This document shows, one piece after another, positions 13,500 through 19,555 of a stretch of 30,264 nt of DNA. The translations under genes and the position numbers were made by a program. The DNA lies in the IMG/VR virus record IMGVR_UViG_3300028189_000043, positions 1-30,264 of that record; one strand, written 5' to 3'. The notes beneath the pieces are model-generated. The model was given only the letters and a program-made list of their open reading frames with translations, was not told the DNA's origin and did not search any database. This stretch comes from a virus. How positions within the stretch are numbered: the stretch's first letter is position 1; every line of letters begins with the position of its first letter.

Positions 13500-13684
13500 A
13501 GTTTTAATTTGTCCTTTTCTTGGTTACAACTTATTGTGAAGCACGTATTTTTGAGCTCGTCTAATGACAGCTCTACCTGCTGGAGTGCGTAACGGTAGCC
13601 TGCGCGGTATATTGGGTTACGTAGGTCGTAGTTATAACCGTCGTTAATGTATTCGGCTATAATTGTTTCGGTGGTGGTATCCAT
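13496..13684 (-). CDS. Small unknown protein (62 aa)
   Basis: 62 aa with IIAEYINDGYNYDLRNPIYR at the N-terminus, followed by an amphipathic helix and two Cys in the tail. No family is recognised. AAGG lies ~10 nt before the ATG. It overlaps the HTH-like gene upstream by 28 nt and the next gene by ATGA, so it is a genuine link in the coupled chain. Confidence 0.6.
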   Translation of the reverse strand: MDTTTETIIAEYINDGYNYDLRNPIYRAGYRYALQQVELSLDELKNTCFTISCNQEKDKLKL

Positions 13685-13863
13685 ATATTGTGCCTTTTAA
13701 TGTAATAGTGGAGTTTATCGACAGTTATACCTAAGCGTTCGGCGGCGTGTTCTAAGACCCTATCTTCGTCATACAATACTGTGTGTATTTTATTTCGGAT
13801 GGTGGCAGGGTCGTCGGAGGGGTCTATGGTCCATCTTATTGGCGGTACGTAGTGCATTATCAT
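13657..13863 (-). CDS. Small helix-turn-helix-like protein (68 aa)
   Basis: 68 aa. Residues ~20-58 read as three helices with RVLEHAAERLGITVDKLHYYIKRHNIW; the A-A-E-R-L-G-I-T-x-x-x-L-x-x-x-I spacing is that of a Fis-like helix-turn-helix. DNA binding is a reasonable inference. The ATG overlaps the TGA of a 24-codon membrane peptide gene; an in-frame ATG two codons later is an alternative start. Confidence 0.6.
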   Translation of the reverse strand: MIMHYVPPIRWTIDPSDDPATIRNKIHTVLYDEDRVLEHAAERLGITVDKLHYYIKRHNIWIPPPKQL

Positions 13864-13934
13864 GGGATGAATAGGATGTATAAGATCGCGATGAACGAAA
13901 TTATTAGTAGGGTATCTTGGGTGTCTTGAGTCAT
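13860..13934 (-). CDS. 24-aa membrane peptide
   Basis: Starting at ATG 13934, the product reads MTQDTQDTLL followed by a hydrophobic stretch of about 14 residues (IISFIAILYILFIP), then a TGA overlapping the next ATG. AAAGGA lies ~6 nt upstream at good spacing. At 24 codons the statistical case is weak. The combination of ribosome site, ATGA coupling and a clean hydrophobic helix, seen also at 4660 and 18806, supports it. Confidence 0.45.
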   Translation of the reverse strand: MTQDTQDTLLIISFIAILYILFIP

Positions 13935-14000
13935 AACATTTCCTTTGATAGTTTATTGGTGCCGTACTTCAGACTGTATAATTTGGCAGCTGAGGCAGCG

Positions 14001-14204
14001 TCATTCTTTATTTTTAGGTTGTGGGGTTAGTGTAAATCCCTCTTTGTCTACTGTGCCGTATATCCAACCTTCGTTGATGGCTTTGCTTATAGCGGCTTTG
14101 CATCCCTCTTCGAATCCCTCCTCGTAACCGACGTGTTTTGCGTACGTCCAAATTAGCACCATGGCTATGATTACTGCTATTACTGCCATCTGTTCTGTAG
14201 TCAT
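14001..14204 (-). CDS. Membrane-anchored small protein (67 aa)
   Basis: 67 aa. One N-terminal transmembrane helix (MAVIAVIIAMVLIWTYA, residues 6-22) is followed by an acidic linker (GYEEGFEEG) and a cytoplasmic or periplasmic tail with KAINEGWIYGTVDKEG. The ATG sits in an ATGA overlap with the ribbon-helix-helix gene, and AAAGGA precedes it. Membrane location is well supported; the role is unknown. A lysis-related role is possible, but the gene is far from the endolysin. Confidence 0.7.
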   Translation of the reverse strand: MTTEQMAVIAVIIAMVLIWTYAKHVGYEEGFEEGCKAAISKAINEGWIYGTVDKEGFTLTPQPKNKE

Positions 14205-14470
14205 ATTGCGTTCCTTTTAGTAGGTGCCGTGGTGGGGAGAGACACTGTGCCTGGGACTGTCCCGGGTAGGGTTTGGTCTGCCGATTCCGTATACAATTGT
14301 AAGACCGCATTTCTTATTATTGAATTTATACTGGTTTGACTGTTGAGGGCTAATGTTTTTAAGCCTTGTAGTAGTGTGGGTTCAAGTCTTAGGTTTAGTC
14401 GTTCTGAGCGGCTTTCGCTGTCTATAATGAGTAACGTTTTCTGGTGTTCTAATTGATTTCGGGCGTTCAT
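14201..14470 (-). CDS. Ribbon-helix-helix-like regulator (89 aa) beside the dyad
   Basis: Residues ~23-60 (ERLNLRLEPTLLQGLKTLAL, then SINSIIRNAVLQLY) match a ribbon-helix-helix DNA-binding domain. A polar N-terminal extension precedes it and a Pro/Thr-rich tail follows. It is the first gene transcribed out of the 646-bp gene-free region and starts 66 nt from the 427-bp dyad. That is the usual place for a protein that binds such a region and regulates it. AAAGGAG precedes the ATG, with TATACT-like sequence and an ACAGCCCCA nonamer (14516-14524) upstream. Confidence 0.7.
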   Translation of the reverse strand: MNARNQLEHQKTLLIIDSESRSERLNLRLEPTLLQGLKTLALNSQTSINSIIRNAVLQLYTESADQTLPGTVPGTVSLPTTAPTKRNAI

Positions 14471-14535
14471 CTTTGCTCCTTTGTGGTTAATTTATAGTAT
14501 AAATGATATTAGTATTGGGGCTGTAAAATAATTAA

Positions 14536-14962
14536 GGTGCCATGGCACCGCTTGGGGGGGTATCTAAATAAAAGCTTCGTTTTTGGTTAAAAAGTCCACT
14601 TTGTCCACTTTTAATTTCTAAATGTCCATCTTTTATTTGCTTGTAACTCTCTGATACATAACCTATTTTTCTTAAAAGTCCATAAAGTCCATTGTTTTTA
14701 AAGTATTCACTAAGTAAAAGGCACCATAGGCACCATGGCACCACGATAAAAGGTGCCTACGGTGCCTAGGTGCCAAGCCTACACTGGCTAATAGTCTGAA
14801 AACCGTGGACTTTATGGACTTTTGAGATTTTGTTATTTATATTCAATGAGTTAGACGTAAAAAAATGTTGGACATTTAGAAACCAAAAGTGGACAAAGTG
14901 GACAAAATGGGTAGTTTCACCTAAAAAGTGTTGTTGCCCCTATATGTCGGTGCCATGGCACC
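14536..14962. repeat. 427-bp nested dyad; candidate origin or control centre
   Basis: Four pairs of inverted arms share one centre near 14748. They are: GGTGCCATGGCACC at 14536-14549 and 14949-14962; a 35-nt arm at 14594-14628 matching the reverse complement of 14869-14903 at 33 of 35 positions; an 18-nt perfect pair at 14674-14691 and 14806-14823; and triple GGCACC at 14720-14742 facing triple GGTGCC at 14752-14774. GTCCA and GGTGCC boxes are therefore repeated as iterons. No gene fits: one 70-codon minus frame (14532-14744) merely reads the repeats. A replication origin or a binding centre for the neighbouring ribbon-helix-helix proteins is inferred. Confidence 0.9.
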
Positions 14963-15116
14963 ACAAGGTAAGTGGGGCTGTTTGGTGCCTACGTTGAAAC
15001 GCAGCTCAGATTAGCCTCTTAAGCTTCTTTTTGGCACTCCATCGTTGTGGCACCATTACTGACTGAGCGATCTGGGCTGGTTCTAGATCCTTAACCGCTC
15101 AACTCCGCTAAGGCAC
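14963..15116. other. Gene-free flank of the dyad
   Basis: This stretch continues the gene-free region between the dyad and the DNA polymerase stop. It contains an ACAGCCCCA nonamer on the minus strand (14973-14981), more GGTGCC/GGCACC boxes (14982, 15049, 15112) and a 6-bp inverted pair TGAGCG (15064-15069) with CGCTCA (15096-15101). No U-tract terminator is visible for the polymerase transcript. Confidence 0.6.
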
Positions 15117-16892
15117 CTATTTAGAGTAACAATGGTCATATCCGCCTTTAGCGTCTAATGGCAGGTCGTGCGCCCATACTGGGGACGTCCGTGTTACCTG
15201 AAGCATGACATCGAGTGTTTTTTGCGCGTCCGCTTCGGGAACTACGGCTAGTATCTCATCGTGCGTGGAAGAGACAGTACGAATACCGCGACGTTCTATT
15301 TCTAACAGCTGATCGGCGATGATTACTCTCGCCAGTCCTTGGACGATGTTCTCTTGAAGGCGCGCTCCATAAATATTGCTTTTATTGTCCGTATAACCGA
15401 AAGTCCAACCTCCACCTTCATTACTTGAGTCTAGACATGGGTACCAAATGAACATACCATTAGGTAGCATTAGGTGTTCTTTATGGAATTTAACTCCTTT
15501 ACGTGTATTGTGAGTATCTGGCATCATGAAATACATATCGCCTAGATAGTTATCCATTTCCCGCCATGTATTCTTTATATTAGGGTATAAACGACGGTAG
15601 GATGCAATGGCGGATTGAGCGTCGACGTCACTGAGGAGTAGCGGGGGTAATCCCATAGGTCCAGTGGCTACAAACGCTTGAAATTTCCTCCACCCCATAC
15701 CATAACCGCAGCCCAGAACCATTACTTTACCTAATCTACGTTCGCTTTCAGTTATATGGTCAGCACGCTTATCTAAGTGGACGGCCGCAGTGATACTGTA
15801 TAGGTCTTGGCCGGTTTTTAACATATCAAGTGCTCGATATTCGTCACTCCACCATGCATTTACGCGTAGTTCTATTTGTGCGCTATCAACTACTACGATT
15901 ACATGACCTTTTGGTGCGACAATACTTCTTCTAATTTCTGAATCACGCGGTAGGTTTTGAACATTATAACCGTCGCCACCGGACCATCTACCAGTATGGG
16001 CGCCATAATATTTTAGTGGCATTGGTAGTCTATTATCAGGGCTACATTGGGCTATACTTAGTAGCTTTTTAGGTCGAGTGATAGCGATGTTTGATTTAGC
16101 GGCGAGTCTGCCTTGAAAGATATGATTAGCCTCGGGATGTTTAGCTACGCATGCCCAAAATTGGGGGTCGAGTTTAGACAGCGCCGTTTTAGGCCATTTG
16201 TTGTCTTCTCCTGCTTTGGTAGGTACTTCTATCCCTTGCTCGATTAGGTAGCGTTCGAATTTCTGGTTACTCACTAGCGTGGCTTCATCAACCCCACTAG
16301 CTTCAATTAGTGCTTGTCGTGAGTCTATAGCAGATATAAGGCTAGCGGTTATGCGTGTTTGGTCTATTTGAAGTAGAGGTTCTACGCCCCATTTTTGGGT
16401 GATATGGATGAGATCTTTTTCATCATCTGGGAATTTGTCGATTAAGAGGTCATAAAGTTTTTTAGCTAGTACAACATCATTAATAGCATATTCTTCTAGT
16501 TCAGCAGAGACAGCGGTTGAGCCTGGCGTTAAGGCGTCCCCTTTTTCTCCGAGGTTTAGTAATTTGGCTAGTCTAGCTAAGCGGTGGTCTTTTACGGGTA
16601 TCATGGCGCGGCTTAATGCGACTGTACACGTCCATCGTTTAGCAGTTACGCCGTAGTGTTGGGTTAGTATCATACCGTCGAATAGGATGTTGTGCGCTAT
16701 AACTTCACTATTAGCCCAGTCGTAGTCGGGTAGTTGATCACCGGTTATCCAGTAGGGGTCTTCATCGTTCACTTGTATAGCTATACCTAATACTTTAAAT
16801 TGAGGGTCTCTAACGTACTCAATTGTAGTCATTTTTGTTAGAGAATAGTTACGGTCGTAGTAGGTTTCAAAATCGATGAATATTTTGTCCAT
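15117..16892 (-). CDS. Family A DNA polymerase with 3'-5' exonuclease domain
   Basis: I start at ATG 16892 (MDKIFIDFET), preceded by GGAG; an upstream in-frame ATG at 17015 only reads the repeat array. The product is 591 aa. Exonuclease motifs: D7-x-E9, N68..D72 and Y135..D139. Polymerase motifs: A at D336-SAQIELR, B from R385 to G398 with K389, and C at H544-D-E. The residue equivalent to E. coli Phe762 is Leu393. The 5'-nuclease domain is absent, as usual in phages. It probably elongates DNA primed by the PrimPol. The five-unit hairpin array lies in its leader. Confidence 0.93.
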   Translation of the reverse strand: MDKIFIDFETYYDRNYSLTKMTTIEYVRDPQFKVLGIAIQVNDEDPYWITGDQLPDYDWANSEVIAHNILFDGMILTQHYGVTAKRWTCTVALSRAMIPVKDHRLARLAKLLNLGEKGDALTPGSTAVSAELEEYAINDVVLAKKLYDLLIDKFPDDEKDLIHITQKWGVEPLLQIDQTRITASLISAIDSRQALIEASGVDEATLVSNQKFERYLIEQGIEVPTKAGEDNKWPKTALSKLDPQFWACVAKHPEANHIFQGRLAAKSNIAITRPKKLLSIAQCSPDNRLPMPLKYYGAHTGRWSGGDGYNVQNLPRDSEIRRSIVAPKGHVIVVVDSAQIELRVNAWWSDEYRALDMLKTGQDLYSITAAVHLDKRADHITESERRLGKVMVLGCGYGMGWRKFQAFVATGPMGLPPLLLSDVDAQSAIASYRRLYPNIKNTWREMDNYLGDMYFMMPDTHNTRKGVKFHKEHLMLPNGMFIWYPCLDSSNEGGGWTFGYTDNKSNIYGARLQENIVQGLARVIIADQLLEIERRGIRTVSSTHDEILAVVPEADAQKTLDVMLQVTRTSPVWAHDLPLDAKGGYDHCYSK

Positions 16893-16955
16893 GCAGGTAC
16901 TCCATAGTTGTGGGTTTACCCATTGTAATATAATTGGGGGTTGAACACGTCCTTG

Positions 16956-17055
16956 TGCACCCCAAAAGGCCGCATTGCACCCCAAAAGGCCGCATTGCAC
17001 CCCAAAAGGCCGCAATGCGTCCTAAAAAGTCGCGATGCGTCCTAAAAAGTCGCGA
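16956..17055. repeat. Five tandem 20-bp hairpin repeats
   Basis: Three units of TGCACCCCAAAAGGCCGCAT type (16956-16975, 16976-16995, 16996-17015; the last ends in A) are followed by two units of TGCGTCCTAAAAAGTCGCGA (17016-17035, 17036-17055). The two types differ at seven positions, yet on the minus strand both can fold as GCG-n-CY around a T-rich 5-nt loop with GG-n-YGC. The array lies between the 112-aa gene and the polymerase ribosome site. Confidence 0.9.
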
Positions 17056-17060
17056 TGCGA

Positions 17061-17399
17061 TTATTGCATATCTAAAGCATCACCATCTCTAGTGTAGTAA
17101 CGTAGTCCAGTCACTTCAATATACTCAGGTTCACCTTCACCTGCAGTGTTTTCAGTCTTAAACATGGCAATGGCAAACTTGGTAGTGCCAGTGCTAAAGT
17201 CTTTAACTAATGATGGGTCATCCAATGCGACAGCGCGACATTCTTTATCGAAGTCGCTTAATTTCTTAACAGCTTCTTCAGCTTGACTAAAAGGGCCAAT
17301 CCCCATTACGGGAACCAATTCCATGTTTAATCTAGATGCGGCTAAGTCTTTCATTGCTTCAGTCATAGGTGTTGTAGATATATAAGCTAGTTTTTTCAT
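17061..17399 (-). CDS. Unknown 112-aa protein upstream of PolA
   Basis: 112 aa with alternating helices and strands: KLAYISTTPMTEAMKDLAAS at the N-terminus, an acidic middle, FAIAMFKTENT and a final YIEVTGLRYYTRDGD strand pair. No motif is recognised. AAAAGGATACA precedes the ATG, nearly identical to the leader of the 227-aa gene upstream, and a hairpin sits ~22 nt before the start. It is separated from the genes upstream by a terminator, so it probably begins a transcript that continues through the repeat array into the polymerase. Confidence 0.75.
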   Translation of the reverse strand: MKKLAYISTTPMTEAMKDLAASRLNMELVPVMGIGPFSQAEEAVKKLSDFDKECRAVALDDPSLVKDFSTGTTKFAIAMFKTENTAGEGEPEYIEVTGLRYYTRDGDALDMQ

Positions 17400-17421
17400 T
17401 TGTATCCTTTAAAAGTTAGAA

Positions 17422-17449
17422 CCACCCCGTTAAGTGCGCCCCGAGGTGG
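17422..17449 (-). other. Leader hairpin before the 112-aa gene
   Basis: On the minus strand an 8-bp stem with one G-U pair (17449-17442 with 17429-17422) and a 12-nt loop stands ~22 nt before the ATG. It is GC-rich and could act on translation or mRNA stability. There is no U-tract. Confidence 0.45.
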
Positions 17450-17468
17450 ATTGGGCGGTCAATAAAAA

Positions 17469-17497
17469 ACCCTCACAGCTTATTAGGCCGTGAGGGT
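17469..17497 (-). terminator. Intrinsic terminator after the 227-aa gene
   Basis: An 8-bp perfect stem (17490-17497 with 17469-17476) and a 13-nt loop are followed on the minus strand by six U. It lies 12 nt beyond the stop of the 227-aa gene and ends the 19.08-17.5 kb operon. No comparable U-tract exists on the plus strand. Confidence 0.85.
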
Positions 17498-17508
17498 GTG
17501 TTGTAAGG

Positions 17509-18192
17509 TTATTCAGCCATGTGTTTGAACAAGGCTGCTGCTGCTATAGCGTCTTGGGCTGAACGGTTTTTGAATTCTTCTTGGTCGGACTCAGCAAATT
17601 CTATGGCCTCTTCTACGCTATGGATAGGCGTATATACTGTCTTACCAGCTGCATTTTCACCGACTGGTCGCGAACTCACTTCGAATTCTATTCGTTTTCC
17701 TTTGTTGGTTAAGTTGTTGAATAGATAGCGAGCGCTTTTCTCGTATGCCTCGATCGTTGTTATTAGCATATCGCGGTCGTTTGGGAGGGCATCTGCTTCA
17801 TATTCACCACCATCGTATTTAGTGGTTTGTTTTTCTAAGAAGTCTATGTCGTCTCTTATTAATGCGAACAACTCAGTGTCGCCATTGGCTTCAGCCTCTG
17901 CCAGGTCTTTTTTCTTCTGGATTAGTTCATATGAGGAAGACGAGCCTGTTTTACAAGCTTGAACGATTTCAAGTATCATACAGCGGAATACAAGATTTGC
18001 AGTCAGCCCTAAGATGAAGTGCGAACTTGATTTCATTCTAGCTACCGAATTGGCCTTCGTTAACCATGATTCGCCTGCTATATCGTACTGGTCTAATATC
18101 ACATTCACGGCCGCCGCGTTATTGTAAGAGACGGAAAATACTCGTGCACGTTCTACTGCTTTTCTTACTAGTAATGTTTTTAGAGTGTTCAT
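17509..18192 (-). CDS. Unknown 227-aa protein
   Basis: 227 aa, mostly helical and acidic. An N-terminal helix bundle (LVRKAVERARVFSVSYNNAA) leads to a charged coiled-coil-like segment at ~95-130 (KKDLAEAEANGDTELF), then FEVSSRPVG and an acidic C-terminus. No family is recognised, and there is no signal peptide or long membrane span. AAAAGGATATAAA precedes the ATG. It is the last and largest gene of the first early operon, directly followed by a strong terminator. Confidence 0.78.
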   Translation of the reverse strand: MNTLKTLLVRKAVERARVFSVSYNNAAAVNVILDQYDIAGESWLTKANSVARMKSSSHFILGLTANLVFRCMILEIVQACKTGSSSSYELIQKKKDLAEAEANGDTELFALIRDDIDFLEKQTTKYDGGEYEADALPNDRDMLITTIEAYEKSARYLFNNLTNKGKRIEFEVSSRPVGENAAGKTVYTPIHSVEEAIEFAESDQEEFKNRSAQDAIAAAALFKHMAE

Positions 18193-18215
18193 TTTATATC
18201 CTTTTAATACAGTTA

Positions 18216-18245
18216 GTTTTTATATGCTTCGTTTTTATATGCTTC
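18216..18245. repeat. Two tandem 15-bp repeats
   Basis: GTTTTTATATGCTTC occurs twice in tandem (18216-18230, 18231-18245). On the minus strand each copy contains TATAAA. The pair lies 24 nt upstream of the 227-aa gene and may supply a promoter element or result from slippage. Confidence 0.6.
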
Positions 18246-18254
18246 GTTTTGTAC

Positions 18255-18437
18255 CTATTTGCCCTCCTCTTTTATTAAGCGTTTGATTTTGGCTGCGCAT
18301 AACAGTATGCCCATACTTGTCCTATTTATATCCATAGGCTCTCTCTTTTTGCCCGCCTGAAGTGCGAGCATGCAATCTGTTAACTGGTATAACGCATTAG
18401 CTGCGCCATTCAGCATTACTTGTTTGTTTTTTGTCAT
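18255..18437 (-). CDS. Small unknown helical protein (60 aa)
   Basis: 60 aa with two helices (GAANALYQLTDCMLALQAG and a C-terminal SMGILLCAAKIKRLIKEE) and a basic linker. The hydrophobic face is moderate; this is probably not a membrane span. Only a weak GGGG stands before the ATG. It lies 12 nt after the gene upstream in the same operon. No family is recognised. Confidence 0.55.
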   Translation of the reverse strand: MTKNKQVMLNGAANALYQLTDCMLALQAGKKREPMDINRTSMGILLCAAKIKRLIKEEGK

Positions 18438-18449
18438 ATCAAAGCCCCG

Positions 18450-18809
18450 TTAGTGTAGTTTACGATCGTGTTTTTCTGCCTGCTCCATGTCTTTAGCAAG
18501 CTGTTTTTCAATTGTTCTTTCAGCGACGACTTCCTTGAAGAATCGGTGATGCGTAGTTGCTAGCGTGTAGAGTGTTTCTAGTTCACCTTTATCTTGGTCG
18601 ATTGCATCAGTATTGACTGCCATACAACAAACCCATAGATTTTTGTGTTGCTCGTCAAATACCCGTTGTAGTACTGTAGGTTCATCTTCTTCTCGCGCTT
18701 GTGGGAAAGCTCGTCGTAACACGCTGTAAACATGGCAGGCTATGAAACCTGCTAAGCTAAGGTCGTGTTCTTCTATGTAATTGTGTACAGTTTCGCTCGT
18801 AATCATCAT
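18450..18809 (-). CDS. Unknown 119-aa protein
   Basis: I place the start at 18809 (MMITSETVHNYIEEHD) because AGAGG stands 8 nt upstream and the ATG overlaps the TGA of a 31-codon membrane peptide gene. The longer frame to 18926 would run across that gene. The 119-aa product is helical with H/C-containing segments (ACHVYSVLRRAF, NLWVCCMAVNTDAI) and a charged C-terminal helix (KQLAKDMEQAEKHDRKLH). No family is recognised. Confidence 0.65.
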   Translation of the reverse strand: MMITSETVHNYIEEHDLSLAGFIACHVYSVLRRAFPQAREEDEPTVLQRVFDEQHKNLWVCCMAVNTDAIDQDKGELETLYTLATTHHRFFKEVVAERTIEKQLAKDMEQAEKHDRKLH

Positions 18810-18901
18810 TTTATTACCTCTATATAGTCTATGAATATAATAGTTAGTAGGCATATCGTACCGACCATCGTCTCTGCAATTATCAACCACGGTATCTTCA
18901 T
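18806..18901 (-). CDS. 31-aa membrane peptide
   Basis: Starting at ATG 18901, the product has MKIPWLIIAETM followed by a hydrophobic helix (VGTICLLTIIFI) and a short IDYIEVIK tail. AGAGG lies 8 nt upstream, and both ends are ATGA overlaps with the neighbouring genes. The same AGAGGT-A-rich leader precedes the genes at 19077 and 18809, so all three are probably expressed alike. Role unknown. Confidence 0.6.
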   Translation of the reverse strand: MKIPWLIIAETMVGTICLLTIIFIDYIEVIK

Positions 18902-19077
18902 TTTTTGACCTCTTTGTATGTGTCAAATCCCTTGATTAGTTCATCAACTAATCTGTCGAACGCATAGGTTTTTAATTCTTCTTGCGTCCATTCGTCCATA
19001 TAAATGTTTGCTAATTTTATGGCGCATACCTTGATTTCCTTATCAAGCGCATCCATCTGTTCCGTTATTTTACTCAT
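18898..19077 (-). CDS. Small charged protein (59 aa)
   Basis: The frame starts at ATG 19077 (MSKITEQMDALDKEIKVC) after AGAGG at 8-nt spacing and ends after 59 codons in a TGA overlapping the 31-aa gene. It is predicted to be two helices joined by MDEWTQEELK. No family is recognised. It is the first gene of a tightly coupled run. The leader upstream (19078-19158) carries a GGCACCT/AGGTGCC inverted pair like the boxes of the 14.5-kb dyad. Confidence 0.65.
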   Translation of the reverse strand: MSKITEQMDALDKEIKVCAIKLANIYMDEWTQEELKTYAFDRLVDELIKGFDTYKEVKK

Positions 19078-19158
19078 TTATTTACCTCTTTTTGTGGGCG
19101 AAGGCACCTCGCTTTGAATATCTGCGTATCCAGTAGCAAGGTGCCAAGATTTGTGTTG

Positions 19159-19347
19159 CTAAGTGCCTAATGCTAGTAAGGCTTTAGCTGCCGCCCAGTA
19201 ATTAGCATACATCGCCTTGACGATGAACTCAGGACCGACCCAAGCACCTAGTGCCCAGTACTTATTAATTTTTAATAAAGTCATAGCAATAACCATAGTT
19301 AAGTTAAACACAGACCATATAGCCGAGCACATCTTGGTTATATTCAT
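19159..19347 (-). CDS. Small hydrophobic membrane protein (62 aa)
   Basis: 62 aa with a hydrophobic stretch at ~7-25 (CSAIWSVFNLTMVIAMTLL) and a second, Trp/Ala-rich one at ~31-60 (WALGAWVGPEFIV, YWAAAKALLALG), consistent with two membrane helices. A holin-like role can be imagined from size, but the endolysin is on the other strand and nothing else supports it. The ribosome site is weak, and the start codon lies in the left arm of a 25-bp inverted repeat that could hide it. Confidence 0.5.
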   Translation of the reverse strand: MNITKMCSAIWSVFNLTMVIAMTLLKINKYWALGAWVGPEFIVKAMYANYWAAAKALLALGT

Positions 19348-19399
19348 CGCACAATGGCCTATTTACCATGGACAGCGATGAATATAGCCGAGATGTGCT
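19326..19399. repeat. 25-bp inverted repeat over a start codon
   Basis: 19326-19350 matches the reverse complement of 19375-19399 at 23 of 25 positions, with a 24-nt spacer. Both mismatches become G-U pairs in plus-sense RNA, giving an unbroken 25-bp stem; in minus-sense RNA they are A-C mismatches. The left arm contains the ATG at 19347, and the right arm contains a promoter-like box shared with the SSB upstream region. Confidence 0.85.
19375..19392 (-). promoter_or_regulatory. Promoter-like box, copy 2
   Basis: On the minus strand CTCGGCTATATTCATCGC lies ~28 nt upstream of the 62-aa membrane gene. It matches CTCGGCTATATTGATTGC, which lies ~30 nt upstream of SSB, at 16 of 18 positions. TATATT could serve as a -10 element. 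A near copy on the plus strand (19333-19350) faces it. Confidence 0.5.
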
Positions 19400-19530
19400 G
19401 TCGTGAGCCCTAGTCTTGAGTTAGGTAGCGTAGTATTAGGCTGGAGAGAAGAGAGAGAAGAGAAGAATGAAGTGCCTCCCGTTATGCCATTATCCCGTTA
19501 TGCATTTAGATTTGGGAGGCCATGAAAAAA
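19400..19530. other. Gene-free segment with purine tract
   Basis: No gene is seen here. It contains a GA-only tract around 19443-19470, a 10-bp direct repeat CCCGTTATGC (19479 and 19495) and a 7-bp inverted pair GCCTCCC (19475-19481) with GGGAGGC (19514-19520). The SSB terminator follows on the right. Confidence 0.55.
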
Positions 19531-19555
19531 GGCTCTGAGTGATGTTCTCAGAGCC
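19531..19555. terminator. Bidirectional terminator after SSB
   Basis: A 9-bp perfect stem (19531-19539 with 19547-19555) with a 7-nt loop, six A on the left and a T-run on the right. It lies 6 nt past the SSB stop, so SSB is probably made from a short one-gene message and in excess of its neighbours. Confidence 0.92.

Noticed and set aside
14001-14004. 11-codon coupled peptide starting at 14004
   Set aside because: Has an ATGA overlap, but it is too short and lacks any helix or ribosome site beyond chance.
14014-14310. 98-codon minus frame over the RHH and membrane genes
   Set aside because: Out-of-frame shadow of two well-supported coupled genes; its composition is random and Arg/Ser/His-rich.
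14532-14744. 70-codon minus-strand frame across the left half of the dyad
   Set aside because: It reads straight through the inverted-repeat boxes, has no ribosome site, and its residues (WCLWCLLL, GLYGLL, GQSGLF) simply translate the repeats.
16893-17015. 41-residue N-terminal extension of the DNA polymerase
   Set aside because: It translates the 20-bp repeats and the leader; the exonuclease motif DFET begins at the ATG 16892, which has a good ribosome site.
16956-17055. CRISPR array
   Set aside because: The repeats are directly tandem with no unique spacers, and no cas genes are nearby; the Cas4-like nuclease is 11 kb away with phage recombination genes.
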